Positions 7,262 to 15,211 of a stretch of DNA of 18,739 nucleotides are shown here, piece after piece. The notes beneath the pieces were generated by a model that did not search any database, was not told the origin of the DNA, and worked only from the letters and a program-made list of their open reading frames with translations. How positions within the stretch are numbered: position 1 is the first letter of the stretch; the number at the start of each line of letters is the position of its first letter. The stretch is taken from contig JAOZVT010000137.1 of the NCBI GenBank assembly GCA_025869455.1, forward strand, positions 1 to 18,739, given 5' to 3'. The translations under genes were made by a program, and so were the position numbers. This DNA is from Prosthecobacter sp. (GTDB lineage Bacteria; Verrucomicrobiota; Verrucomicrobiia; Verrucomicrobiales; Verrucomicrobiaceae).

Positions 7262-10216
7262 CTAAATATCAGCATATGCTATAGGAAATCGCAATTGAAT
7301 TTCTGTGCCACCAGAATTTCCGGCGCCGACACTAAGCTGTCCGCGCATTTGTTCGGCAAAAACGGCGAGGATTTTCAAACCTAGCCCTGTCGTTGCGGCA
7401 GGCCCAAAGTCTGGAGGCAGGCCTAAACCGTCATCACGAACGACTAATTTTCCGCCTTGCGGTCCAAAAAACAGGCTCACATGCACTTCTCCGACCCGTT
7501 CGTCAGGAAAAGCATGTTCAAAACAGTTCGAAAGCGTCTCATTCAGAGTCAGCGCCAATGGCATGAGCCATTCTTGTTGAATATTTCCCTGTTCTAGGGC
7601 GAGCTGGACCTTCACACGTTCTGGCGTGACCTGATAACAATCACGCAGACGCTGGACCAACCCCTCCGCAAAGACGCCGAAGGTTTCTGCCGAGCCCAAG
7701 GCCAACTGGTACAAATGCTGGTGCAGATCTGCAATCGCCCGAACACGATTTTGACTAGAGCGCAGGGCGCTGCGAGCATTCACGTCCGAGATCGTGTTCG
7801 ACTCAAGGTTGAGCAGACTGGAGATGATCTGGAGGTGATTTTTGATCCGATGATGAGTTTCGCTAAGCAGAAGCTTTTCCCGAGAGAGGTCGGCAACGGG
7901 CCAAGCCGATGTCAGTAAGGTTTGAATCACCACCTGAGGGGATTGCCCCAGAGGGAGAGCTGATTCTCCAGACGATGCGTCGGCAGGTGCTGTCACTTCG
8001 ATCTCGGCAAGTTCCTTCAATTCAAAGTCAAAACCTCCACCGCCACTTGGCGTCACGCGGAAGCGGCCGTTTTGGCGCTGACCATCCTTCTTATAATAGG
8101 CAAGATCTGACACAGGTTCAGCGGATTTTGCCAGTCGGTTCAGTTCCGCATAGAAACCCGTGGGGTCAGAAGGTCGGAAATGCAGATGCAATGAGCGGCC
8201 TTTAGCATCTGTTTCAGTTAGACCAAGCAACTCCATTCCACGAGCCGTGATGGACTTGATACGCCCATTCACATTCGTGTGTAAAAGTTCATGCTCTACC
8301 GATTCAAGATGTGAAACCATGGGTGCCGCAGACAATCCCTGATGTGTCGAAACGGGGGCCGAGGGCACAGAAGCTGACGCCACGCCCTGAGACGTGGCCA
8401 CAGGAGATGCCTCATGTTTCTGGAAGAAATGAACCGCGCAATGTGGTTCCCCGAGAGAGTCTAGAACCTGGGCGATTGTCAGCGTAATAGGCAGAGACGG
8501 ACCATCGGCCTGGCGAATCCTCACATCCACGGATATACTGCGTGCGCCATCTTCCAGCATCTGCCGAAGAGATTCTCTGCGCAGGCTGGCCCCCTCTGGC
8601 TCCAGCCAGGTATCCAGCGGGAAACGCCTTAATTCGGTCTTGGGATGACCCAACAAGGCTTCTGCCAAATGATTGACCTCAAAGACGGCACCCGCTTTAT
8701 CCATCAGGACCATGGCAACAGGAGATTCATGCAGCAGCGTGCGGAACTTAGCTTCCGTCGCACGCAGTTGCTCTTCATGACGGCAGTGTTCGGTCGCATC
8801 CTGAATGCAAACGAGCAATCCACCGCCAAGCAAGCCGGAGGGCTGAAATTCAAGCTCCTTCAGCAAGCCGTCAGCCGTCGCCAAAGAAAAGGTGCGAGTC
8901 AATTGACGCCGCCACACATCCTCCCGCCAAAGGGAAGTCACTTCCTCACGATGATCCTGATTGGGGCAGGCCGCGCTCAACCAGTCCTCGACAGTTTCTT
9001 CCTTTTTAATCGAGCGACCAAGCAACTTCGTCAGAGGCTCATTTTGGAAAATCGGAGTTCCTAGGTCGTCCAAGACGAGAACCCCACAAGGGAGAGCATC
9101 CAGATACTGACGCACCTTTGATTCACGCTGGGTAAACACCCGCTCAGCCTCGTGCAGCGTGCGGAGTTCTTGCCGCGCCCGGGCCAATTCATCCTGAAGA
9201 CGACGTAATTCCAAGGTCTGCCCCGAGTTTTCTGCCACCATCTGCGGCTGTGAAATGGAAGCCACCGCGCTGGCAATCGCCGGTAAATTGGGAGCTGACG
9301 CAAAATTTGCGCGCGGCGCCTGCACCGCCGAAGCGGGCAACCTCATGGCCAAGTATCGCCGCCCGCTCGCATGCTCACAGTGCGTGATCAACCAGCGCTG
9401 CTGAGATAAACGCTCCGTTGCAGGAAATGCCTGTGATTGGAGGGCTGGCAGTTCCATGACCCAACCGGTGGTCTTGCATTCACCTGCCAGTTTTTCCAAA
9501 GTCACTCCCCATTGCAATTGCAACCGTGAGGCTTCGCGTAAATCGGAAAAGACTTCCCAGAAAGTGGAACTGCCTTCTTTAATACCCCGAGCAAGTCCCA
9601 ACTCCGCCGCTGCCGAATTGGTCTGGTGAACGACACCCGTTTCATCCAGCAAAACCATGGGCACCGTACAATCCATCAAGTCGGCCACCGCAGGCTGTGT
9701 CGGCTCGGTAGGTTCAGACGGCATCTCTTCTGGGGTTAGAGATTGAATCGCAGCGGCATTGCCAAACTTTTCACAGGTCACCATGAGACCGCCCACACTG
9801 GCATCACTCTTTCGACGCCACGGACGCACTTCCCACCTGTAAATGACTCGGCGGCCATCAGGACCCGAAAGAGCATCGTGTTCACTGCGTACAACGTGCC
9901 CTTGTAGTGCGCGGTCATAGACCTGCCGCCAGCCTGGATGCATGCCGGGGAAAACTTCATACTGACTGCGGCCAATCAGCGGATGCACTCCTTGTAGAGA
10001 GAACTCCTCCACCCAAGAACGATTCGCCAAGACGTAGCACATCTGATGGTCAAACATGGCCATCGCTATGGGTGCGTTCTCAATAAGAACCCCCAAAACC
10101 GCTTCCATATCTTCAACAGACTTCTCTGCATTCACATGATTCTCCCCCCCGACTCTCGGGATTGAGGACGGGTTTTGTTTAGGTTGAATCACGTTTCGGA
10201 GGACAGATGAAGACAT
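7262..10216 (-). CDS. Cytosolic multi-PAS sensor histidine kinase, HisKA_2 family
   Basis: Sensor kinase of 984 aa built from about five PAS-like domains: about 36-150, 175-290, 366-475, 485-600 and 636-735, the second and fifth more divergent. A coiled coil near 335-370 precedes the third. The HisKA_2 dimerisation domain (about 785-835) has the motif THHRIKNHLQ, where H788 or more likely H789 is the phospho-acceptor. The C-terminal HATPase shows N897/H901 (SNCFEHAFPD), D928-G932 (RDDGLGL) and TGLGL at 943-947. Related HisKA_2 kinases such as PdtaS act through separate receivers. No signal peptide or membrane segment is seen. The ATG at 10216 lacks a Shine-Dalgarno sequence; an in-frame GTG at 10135 (residue 28) lies 5 nt after a G-run ending GGAGA and is a credible alternative start giving 957 aa. 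It lies between rlmH (118 bp upstream) and the hybrid kinase (26 bp downstream). The signal is unknown. Confidence 0.9.
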   Translation of the reverse strand: MSSSVLRNVIQPKQNPSSIPRVGGENHVNAEKSVEDMEAVLGVLIENAPIAMAMFDHQMCYVLANRSWVEEFSLQGVHPLIGRSQYEVFPGMHPGWRQVYDRALQGHVVRSEHDALSGPDGRRVIYRWEVRPWRRKSDASVGGLMVTCEKFGNAAAIQSLTPEEMPSEPTEPTQPAVADLMDCTVPMVLLDETGVVHQTNSAAAELGLARGIKEGSSTFWEVFSDLREASRLQLQWGVTLEKLAGECKTTGWVMELPALQSQAFPATERLSQQRWLITHCEHASGRRYLAMRLPASAVQAPRANFASAPNLPAIASAVASISQPQMVAENSGQTLELRRLQDELARARQELRTLHEAERVFTQRESKVRQYLDALPCGVLVLDDLGTPIFQNEPLTKLLGRSIKKEETVEDWLSAACPNQDHREEVTSLWREDVWRRQLTRTFSLATADGLLKELEFQPSGLLGGGLLVCIQDATEHCRHEEQLRATEAKFRTLLHESPVAMVLMDKAGAVFEVNHLAEALLGHPKTELRRFPLDTWLEPEGASLRRESLRQMLEDGARSISVDVRIRQADGPSLPITLTIAQVLDSLGEPHCAVHFFQKHEASPVATSQGVASASVPSAPVSTHQGLSAAPMVSHLESVEHELLHTNVNGRIKSITARGMELLGLTETDAKGRSLHLHFRPSDPTGFYAELNRLAKSAEPVSDLAYYKKDGQRQNGRFRVTPSGGGGFDFELKELAEIEVTAPADASSGESALPLGQSPQVVIQTLLTSAWPVADLSREKLLLSETHHRIKNHLQIISSLLNLESNTISDVNARSALRSSQNRVRAIADLHQHLYQLALGSAETFGVFAEGLVQRLRDCYQVTPERVKVQLALEQGNIQQEWLMPLALTLNETLSNCFEHAFPDERVGEVHVSLFFGPQGGKLVVRDDGLGLPPDFGPAATTGLGLKILAVFAEQMRGQLSVGAGNSGGTEIQLRFPIAYADI

Positions 10217-10250
10217 CGAGTGACCGTAAAGGCTGAAAGTCGGTTTTTTT

Positions 10251-10278
10251 TAAATATAAGTGAATCTCAAGTTCTCAA
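10251..10278 (-). promoter_or_regulatory. Candidate sigma-70-like promoter for the kinase pair
   Basis: On the - strand, TTGAGA (10278-10273) is followed after 16 bp by TATTTA (10256-10251), within an AT-rich stretch 35 bp upstream of the kinase ATG. It would let the kinases be expressed apart from rlmH. The call rests only on likeness to the consensus. Confidence 0.3.
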
Positions 10279-10334
10279 CAAGGCGAAACCTTTGCAAAGT
10301 GAGTCTCATTTTAGCTGAAAGACTCCGTTTTTGA

Positions 10335-10775
10335 TCATTCCCTGTGATAGGGTTCATTTCGCAGAATACTGTAAGCTCGATAGAGCTGCTCTGCCAGAAC
10401 AACGAGGGCAATCTCATGCTGAAGGGTAAACGATGATAATGTCCAGCATTCATCAGCTTGCTTTCGAAAAGTTTCACTATGTCCGTCTGCACCTCCAATA
10501 ATGAGGCTAGCACGCTTGGTTCCTTGCAGGTCTTTTTGCTCAATCCAGCGGGCTAATTCTAGACTCCGATACGCCTTACCACGTTCATCCAGAACCAATC
10601 GCAAGCCTCCAGTACTGGCTTGAAGAAGTTGGGATTCCACATGATCTCGCGGACCTTCCTTGATCACGATATGCTCAACTTTGGCGACACGACGCAGCCG
10701 CAGTAAATAATCCTCCATGCCCAAGCGCGCCCAACTAAGCGCTGGTTTCCCGACCGTGATGATACGCCAATGCAT
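10335..10775 (-). CDS. rlmH: 23S rRNA pseudouridine-1915 N3-methyltransferase RlmH
   Basis: SPOUT-class methyltransferase that methylates pseudouridine 1915 in helix 69 of 23S rRNA on assembled 70S ribosomes. Family landmarks are all present: an N-terminal IITVGK strand, LDERGK, the SAM-binding IGGADGH loop, the TLSSFTLQHEIALVVLAEQLYRA trefoil-knot segment and the terminal PYHRE. I start it at ATG 10775 (146 aa). A GTG two codons upstream is possible, but starting at MHWRIITVG puts the VG turn at residue 8-9 as in E. coli RlmH, and an AGGTG lies just upstream at good spacing. It heads a same-strand run into the two kinases and is divergent from the lipoprotein. The function is ribosomal housekeeping, so its link to the kinases is probably positional. 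Confidence 0.95.
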   Translation of the reverse strand: MHWRIITVGKPALSWARLGMEDYLLRLRRVAKVEHIVIKEGPRDHVESQLLQASTGGLRLVLDERGKAYRSLELARWIEQKDLQGTKRASLIIGGADGHSETFRKQADECWTLSSFTLQHEIALVVLAEQLYRAYSILRNEPYHRE

Positions 10776-10874
10776 TTTCACCTATCGAGCAAAATGCGGA
10801 GGCATCCAAGTTATGATTTTTCTAATAAGAGTGAAATTTACACGGTTAATTACTGTTTAGCGGGACCATTGCTG

Positions 10875-10902
10875 TTGCGTATTCTCAAAAAATTATTACA
10901 AT
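10875..10902 (+). promoter_or_regulatory. Candidate promoter of the CPYT-module lipoprotein
   Basis: TACAAT (10897-10902) is a five-of-six match to the -10 consensus in an AT-rich stretch. A weak TTGCGT (10875-10880) lies 16 bp upstream. The distance to the ATG at 10935 is about 32 bp. The -10 is reasonable and the -35 poor. Confidence 0.35.
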
Positions 10903-10934
10903 GAGGGAGCGAATTCAAAAAAACGCACCTCGTT

Positions 10935-11681
10935 ATGCCTAAACTTCCGATGATCACCAGGCTTCGTTTGCCCCTACTGGGCCTTTCCGTTGCAGCACTC
11001 TCATCCTGCTCCATGCCCCCTAGGGAAGCTTGGAGTCAGATTCAAACCAACGGTTTGATCACGTACTACATGGGCAAATCCTCGGGTGAACCTCTGACCA
11101 CGTCTTCTACGCGTCAGCAAGTCGCTCAGAACGCGGCTCCAAAACAGCAGGCAACGACTCCCGTTAACAACAGCAACCTGCCTGTGGCACGTGCGGTCAG
11201 TGATCTTCCTGGTTACGTTCGTTCGCCCTACACCAGCCCAGGACGTCTCGTAGATGTTCGCGGAATGAGTGCAGGTGCTAAAGTCGTCTGCCCCTACACG
11301 CAAAAGCCTTTCATCGTGCCATCTGGCATGAGCATGAAGAGCGACGTGACTCCCAATGTTGCTAGCACTCAGCCAAAGGTACAAAGCCAGCCGAAGCCAC
11401 GTTCTTCTGTGTCGGTGCCGGTGCCATCTTCAACACCAAGCAAAGTGGCAGCCATGACGCCTGCTGAACCTAAGCTTGAGGCAGCCCCTGAGCCGACACC
11501 AACCCCTGCTGTCGCCCCCGCTTCTGAGCTGCCTTACGGCTCCGCCATCCCAGGCCGCCCAGGTTTCGTGAACAGTCCTTATGCCGCCAAGCATCAGTTG
11601 GTGGATGTCACTGGCCTGCCTACTGGCATGGAAGTGAAATGCCCTTACACCGGAAAGCTCTTCCGTGTGCCGCCACAATAG
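10935..11681 (+). CDS. Putative outer-membrane lipoprotein with two CPYT modules
   Basis: I do not recognise a named family. Residues 1-24 are a lipoprotein signal peptide ending in lipobox LSSC, with C25 as the acylated cysteine; the serine at +2 would suit outer-membrane sorting under E. coli rules. The mature protein has a short N-terminal part (WSQIQTNGLITYYMG), then two modules (91-129 and 208-246) that align without gaps with 21 of 39 identities. They share S-P-Y, LVDV, a Gly-rich turn, then CPYT-x-K-x-F-x-VP, with one cysteine each (C119, C236). The linker (about 130-204) is rich in Pro, Ala, Ser and Thr, as in wall-spanning tethers. The CPYT-x-K pattern resembles half of a zinc ribbon (CPxCGK) with the second Cys changed to Thr, which is only an analogy. 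The start could also be ATG 10950. It is monocistronic, with its own candidate promoter and terminator. Confidence 0.8.
   Translation: MPKLPMITRLRLPLLGLSVAALSSCSMPPREAWSQIQTNGLITYYMGKSSGEPLTTSSTRQQVAQNAAPKQQATTPVNNSNLPVARAVSDLPGYVRSPYTSPGRLVDVRGMSAGAKVVCPYTQKPFIVPSGMSMKSDVTPNVASTQPKVQSQPKPRSSVSVPVPSSTPSKVAAMTPAEPKLEAAPEPTPTPAVAPASELPYGSAIPGRPGFVNSPYAAKHQLVDVTGLPTGMEVKCPYTGKLFRVPPQ
11205..11321 (+). repeat. CPYT module, copy 1 (within the lipoprotein)
   Basis: Encodes residues 91-129 of the lipoprotein. It aligns end to end with copy 2 with 21 of 39 identical residues, including LVDV and CPYT. The pairing implies an old internal duplication. Its cysteine is C119. Confidence 0.85.
11556..11672 (+). 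repeat. CPYT module, copy 2 (within the lipoprotein)
   Basis: Encodes residues 208-246, ending two codons before the stop. It has the same layout as copy 1, with C236 in CPYTGK. The two copies are separated by a Pro/Ala/Ser/Thr-rich linker. Confidence 0.85.
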
Positions 11682-11706
11682 TTTCCGACTTGTTCCGTTC
11701 GTTGTG

Positions 11707-11741
11707 AAAAAAACCCGCTTGGATGACCAAGCGGGTTTTTT
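11707..11741. terminator. Bidirectional intrinsic terminator
   Basis: A perfect 12-bp stem, AAACCCGCTTGG (11711-11722) with CCAAGCGGGTTT (11727-11738), closes an ATGA loop. It is flanked by As on the left (11707-11713) and Ts on the right (to 11741), so it works in both directions. It stops the lipoprotein transcript on the + strand and the korA-like transcript, whose stop is at 11774, on the - strand. Confidence 0.93.
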
Positions 11742-11773
11742 ATTGAGTCCTATCGAGCTGGCTTGTGGATGGA

Positions 11774-13558
11774 TTATTGATCGGCCATCAGTTTCTCCAC
11801 GCCTGTCACAATCTCGCGAATGCGGAAGTTCAGGCCATCTGTTTTACAGACCGACTTGATCTTGGGGTCCGCTAAACTCGCCCGCAGGAGCATGGCCAGT
11901 TGCCCATAACCATAAACACCCCCGTCGTTCATTTCGACCACGACCACCTTCTTATACTTCGCAAAGAGGGAATCCAGATTGGCTGGCATTGGATGAAGAT
12001 GGCGCAGGTGAGCGGCTCCCACTTTATGGCCTTCAGCACGCAGACGATTCACACTTTCCTTGATGGGGCCGTAACTGCTCCCCCAACCAATCAGCAAAGC
12101 ATCCCCTTCGGCATCGCCATAAACTTCAGGCAGAGGCAGACTGTTTGACAGTTTCACCAGTTTATTCCGGCGCTTGTCCGTCATCTGCTGGTGCATCTTC
12201 GGGTTGCCACTTGGGTGCCCCCATTCGTCATGTTCTAGTCCAGTCACATGAGGGTAACGTCCGCCTTCCATCCTCGATCCAGGAGGTGCGTGGCGGGTCA
12301 CTTGATCCAGCGGATAAGGTTTGAAATCAGCCGGGCGATTGGAAATATCGAGCGTCGGCTCCACCCAATGTTTGTCCAAGTCAGGCTCTGTGAAGGCCTC
12401 AATGCGACTGCTCAAGGCCTGATCACTCAAAATAATCACCGGACAGGAGTACTCGCGAGCCAGCTTGCCTGCCTCCAGAGCGATGTAGAAGCAGTCTTCC
12501 ACATCTTTAGGAGCCAAAACAATGCGGGGGCAATCGCCATGACTGCCGTAGATGGCCTGCAAAAGATCGCTTTGCTCCACACTTGTGGGCAGACCTGTCG
12601 AAGGGCCACCACGCTGCACGTTGATGACGATCAGGGGAATCTCCGCCATGCTCGCGTAGCTCAGGGCTTCCATTTTCAGGCTGAGACCTGGACCCGCACT
12701 ACCCGTGACCGCTAGATGACCTGCATAGGCTGCCCCAATGGTCATCGAAACCGCAGCCAGCTCATCTTCTGCCTGCACATACATGCCTCCGTACTTGGGA
12801 AGCTCGGAGCGAAGCGTTTCCATGATGCTAGACCAAGGTGTGATCGGGTAAGCCGAGCCGTAACGCACACCCGCAGCGATGAGCCCCATGGTCATCAGCG
12901 TATTGCCATCGGTGCTGAGGCGGTGCTCATCCGTATGCTCACCTTCTTCAAAATTGAAGGTGCCCATGTCACCGATCGGGTAAGCATAACCTGCGTCAAA
13001 GGCCAGAAGTGCATTGCGCAGCACGCTCTCATCCTTCTTGCCAAACTGGCGACTGACAATGCCAACGAGCTTGTCCTTATCCAACTCATAGACCGCGCAC
13101 AAAAGACCCATAACGAACATGTTCTTACCGCGGTCACGGGCACTGCCGCCAATAGCCTCTACGGTAGCAGCGGTGAAAGGAATGCCAATGTGGTGAATGC
13201 CACGCTCGTTTTTCAGCTCAGTCACTTCCCCACTGTCATAAAAGCAAATGCCCCCTTCCCGAAGGGAACTGAAATGGCTGTCATAGCTGTGCTGGTAGAA
13301 AGCCACCAAGACGTCACTTTCATCCCCTGGATGCAAAACCTCCCCAGACCCCAAGTGGAGCTGGAAAATGGAAGGTCCACCGGAGATGGTGGAAGGGATG
13401 GTCATGTAAGTCATGACATCATGCTGGGTTCGGCCAGCAAGACGGGCGAGAAATCCGCCGATAGACTGAATCCCGTCCTGCGAATTACCAGCAAGACGAA
13501 TAACGGCATTGCGAAGCGTCGTGGAAGACGACGCTGGAGAAGCGGTGGCTGTGGACAT
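11774..13558 (-). CDS. korA: 2-oxoacid:acceptor oxidoreductase, fused gamma/alpha subunit (KorA type)
   Basis: Subunit of a 2-oxoacid:ferredoxin oxidoreductase, most likely the 2-oxoglutarate enzyme, which converts the 2-oxoacid and CoA to acyl-CoA, CO2 and reduced ferredoxin. Residues about 15-190 are the gamma domain (RLAGNSQDGIQSIG). The alpha pyrimidine-binding domain follows, with AYPITP at 236-241, QAEDELAA at 262-269, TGSAGPG at 285-291 and RGGPSTGLPT at 316-325. A C-terminal domain runs from about 470 (LLIGWGSSYGPI). No Cys-rich cluster motif is present, as expected, since the TPP- and cluster-binding beta subunit is separate. I start it at ATG 13558 (594 aa), because the longer frame up to 13699 adds 47 unconserved residues and runs into the divergent sulfatase's upstream region. 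No korB lies on either side: downstream is a terminator and upstream a divergent gene. The exact oxoacid is inferred. Confidence 0.9.
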   Translation of the reverse strand: MSTATASPASSSTTLRNAVIRLAGNSQDGIQSIGGFLARLAGRTQHDVMTYMTIPSTISGGPSIFQLHLGSGEVLHPGDESDVLVAFYQHSYDSHFSSLREGGICFYDSGEVTELKNERGIHHIGIPFTAATVEAIGGSARDRGKNMFVMGLLCAVYELDKDKLVGIVSRQFGKKDESVLRNALLAFDAGYAYPIGDMGTFNFEEGEHTDEHRLSTDGNTLMTMGLIAAGVRYGSAYPITPWSSIMETLRSELPKYGGMYVQAEDELAAVSMTIGAAYAGHLAVTGSAGPGLSLKMEALSYASMAEIPLIVINVQRGGPSTGLPTSVEQSDLLQAIYGSHGDCPRIVLAPKDVEDCFYIALEAGKLAREYSCPVIILSDQALSSRIEAFTEPDLDKHWVEPTLDISNRPADFKPYPLDQVTRHAPPGSRMEGGRYPHVTGLEHDEWGHPSGNPKMHQQMTDKRRNKLVKLSNSLPLPEVYGDAEGDALLIGWGSSYGPIKESVNRLRAEGHKVGAAHLRHLHPMPANLDSLFAKYKKVVVVEMNDGGVYGYGQLAMLLRASLADPKIKSVCKTDGLNFRIREIVTGVEKLMADQ

Positions 13559-13704
13559 GGTTAGGCTTAGATCAACGCTGTTGGTTGGGCATATTGATCT
13601 TATTTTTTCATGCTGCGATGAACGCCACCCCATCGTCAAGACTGTGTTAGCCCAGGTGTATCCTTTTTGACAAAAGCGCTGCCTTGGTGTCGTTAACACG
13701 CGCC
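13559..13704. promoter_or_regulatory. Divergent promoter region, korA / sulfatase
   Basis: This 146-bp gap must hold promoters for both divergent genes. On the + strand a consensus TTGACA sits at 13667-13672, but no good -10 follows; the closest is GTTAAC at 13692-13697, too far and almost at the ATG. On the - strand TTGACG at 13639-13634 also lacks a convincing -10. I can support the region but not exact promoter elements. Confidence 0.4.
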
Positions 13705-15180
13705 ATGTTACGAACTCTACTTTTTCTCTTTTCGCTTGTGCTAGCCGTGAATGGCTTTGCAGCCACCCGACCTAATGTCCTCTTTGTTCTTTGCGATGAC
13801 TTGCGCCCGGATGCGCTGGGCTGCTACGGTTCCAAACACGTCAAGACACCGAACATTGACCGGATCGCCTCTGAAGGGGTGTTGTTTCAAAATTCCTTCT
13901 GCACCACCTCCCTGTGCTCCCCCAGTCGTGCGTCCATCCTGAGCGGGCTGTATGCCCATGCCCACGGCGTGACGAACAACTTCACGGAGTATCCTGCCGC
14001 GATGGATAGCTTTCCGCAGGTCCTGCAAAAGGCGGGCTATGCCACGGCTTACATTGGCAAATACCACATGGGTGAAGACAATGATGAACCGCGTCCTGGT
14101 TACGATTGGTTCGTGACTCACAAAGGCCAGGGCAAGTACTTCGACACCGAATTCAACTTCAACGGCCAGAAGCGTGAAGTGGTCAAAGGTTACTACACTA
14201 CCATCGTCACTGACATGACGCTGGATTGGCTGAAAAAACAAAACGCCGACAAGCCCTGGTGCATGTTTCTGGGCCACAAAGCCCCACACAGCTTTTACAC
14301 ACCCGAGCCCAAATACGAACATACCTTTGATGACGTGCGTGTCCCCTACCCTGACACCGCCTTTCACCTGGATGACAAGCCGAAGTGGATCAAAGAGCGT
14401 CTCTATACCTGGCATGGCATCTACGGCCCACTTTTCGATTGGCGGAAAAAATTCCCTGATGATCGTCCAGAAGGCGTGAAGGACTTTGAAAACATGGTCC
14501 ACGGCTACTGGGGCACCGTTCTCAGTGTGGATGACAGCATGGCGCGCATCCGCTCCTATTTGGAAGAAACCAAGCAGTTGGATAACACCATCATCGTCTT
14601 CATGGGGGACAATGGTCTGCTGGAAGGTGAAGACGGCATGGTGGACAAACGTACCGCCCATGAAGCCAGCCTGCGGGTGCCCATCATTGCCCGTATTCCT
14701 GGCCTGGCTGCCACGGGCAAAAAGATCCCTCAGCAGGTGCTGACCGTGGACATGGCACCGAGCATCCTCGAACTCTGTGGAGCACCCGCACTGAAAAACA
14801 TCCACGGAAAATCCTGGGTGAAACTGATCAAAGAAGGTGACCTCGATTGGCGCACGAGCTGGTTCTACCACTACAACTACGAGAAGCAGTTCCCCTACAC
14901 GCCCAACGTCCGCGCTATCCGCACCGACGAATGGAAATACATCCATTACCCCCATGGAAATGGCAAACCCGACCGTCATCTGGCTGAGCTGTATAACCTC
15001 AAGGATGATCCAGGTGAAACCACCAACCTCATCGGCAAACCTGAACTCGCAGGCAAAGTCGCTCAACTCCAGGCGGAACTGGCCAAACTGATGGCAGCGA
15101 CCGGACTCACCCCGAAAACAGATAAAATGCCCCTGGATGAAGGGGTGAAAAGCGAGCTTCCAGACGCAAAAATTCGCTGA
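13705..15180 (+). CDS. Exported formylglycine-dependent sulfatase (family S1)
   Basis: Arylsulfatase-type hydrolase that removes sulfate esters, probably from sulfated polysaccharides outside the cytoplasm. Residues 1-20 form a signal peptide (LLFLFSLVLAVNGFAA). The mature start RPNVLFVLCDDLRPDALGCYG supplies metal ligands D31/D32. C71 in LCSPSRAS is the C-x-P-S-R formylglycine site. K119 and H121 (IGKYHMG), a HKAPH motif and D302/N303 (MGDNG) complete the active site, and a C-terminal subdomain ends with the typical RTDEWKYIHY and ELYNLKDDPGE segments. At 491 aa the length is usual. I use ATG 13705 because it begins directly at the signal peptide; a TTG at 13684 would add seven residues. The cysteine type needs a formylglycine-generating enzyme or anSME encoded elsewhere. 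It stands alone, divergent from korA. Substrate specificity cannot be read from sequence. Confidence 0.93.
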   Translation: MLRTLLFLFSLVLAVNGFAATRPNVLFVLCDDLRPDALGCYGSKHVKTPNIDRIASEGVLFQNSFCTTSLCSPSRASILSGLYAHAHGVTNNFTEYPAAMDSFPQVLQKAGYATAYIGKYHMGEDNDEPRPGYDWFVTHKGQGKYFDTEFNFNGQKREVVKGYYTTIVTDMTLDWLKKQNADKPWCMFLGHKAPHSFYTPEPKYEHTFDDVRVPYPDTAFHLDDKPKWIKERLYTWHGIYGPLFDWRKKFPDDRPEGVKDFENMVHGYWGTVLSVDDSMARIRSYLEETKQLDNTIIVFMGDNGLLEGEDGMVDKRTAHEASLRVPIIARIPGLAATGKKIPQQVLTVDMAPSILELCGAPALKNIHGKSWVKLIKEGDLDWRTSWFYHYNYEKQFPYTPNVRAIRTDEWKYIHYPHGNGKPDRHLAELYNLKDDPGETTNLIGKPELAGKVAQLQAELAKLMAATGLTPKTDKMPLDEGVKSELPDAKIR

Positions 15181-15211
15181 TCAGTCCCCAGCGGATTGTC
15201 TTCCATTTGTC

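Noticed and set aside
10241..10260. T-run after the kinase start region, seen as a possible + strand terminator
   Set aside because: No GC-rich hairpin precedes the run of Ts at 10244-10251 on the + strand. The AT-rich stretch fits a - strand promoter better.
12716..13564. A 282-codon open frame antisense to korA
   Set aside because: It lies wholly inside the conserved gamma and alpha domains of KorA and has no motif or start signal of its own.
13559..13699. N-terminal extension of KorA to an ATG at 13699
   Set aside because: The 47 extra residues do not look like the gamma domain, and they would cover the promoter region and start of the divergent sulfatase. ATG 13558 begins just before conserved sequence.
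13741..15066. A 441-codon open frame antisense to the sulfatase
   Set aside because: It mirrors the sulfatase codon pattern, shows no recognisable domain, and the + strand product has all catalytic residues. Long antisense frames are common in moderately GC-rich genes.
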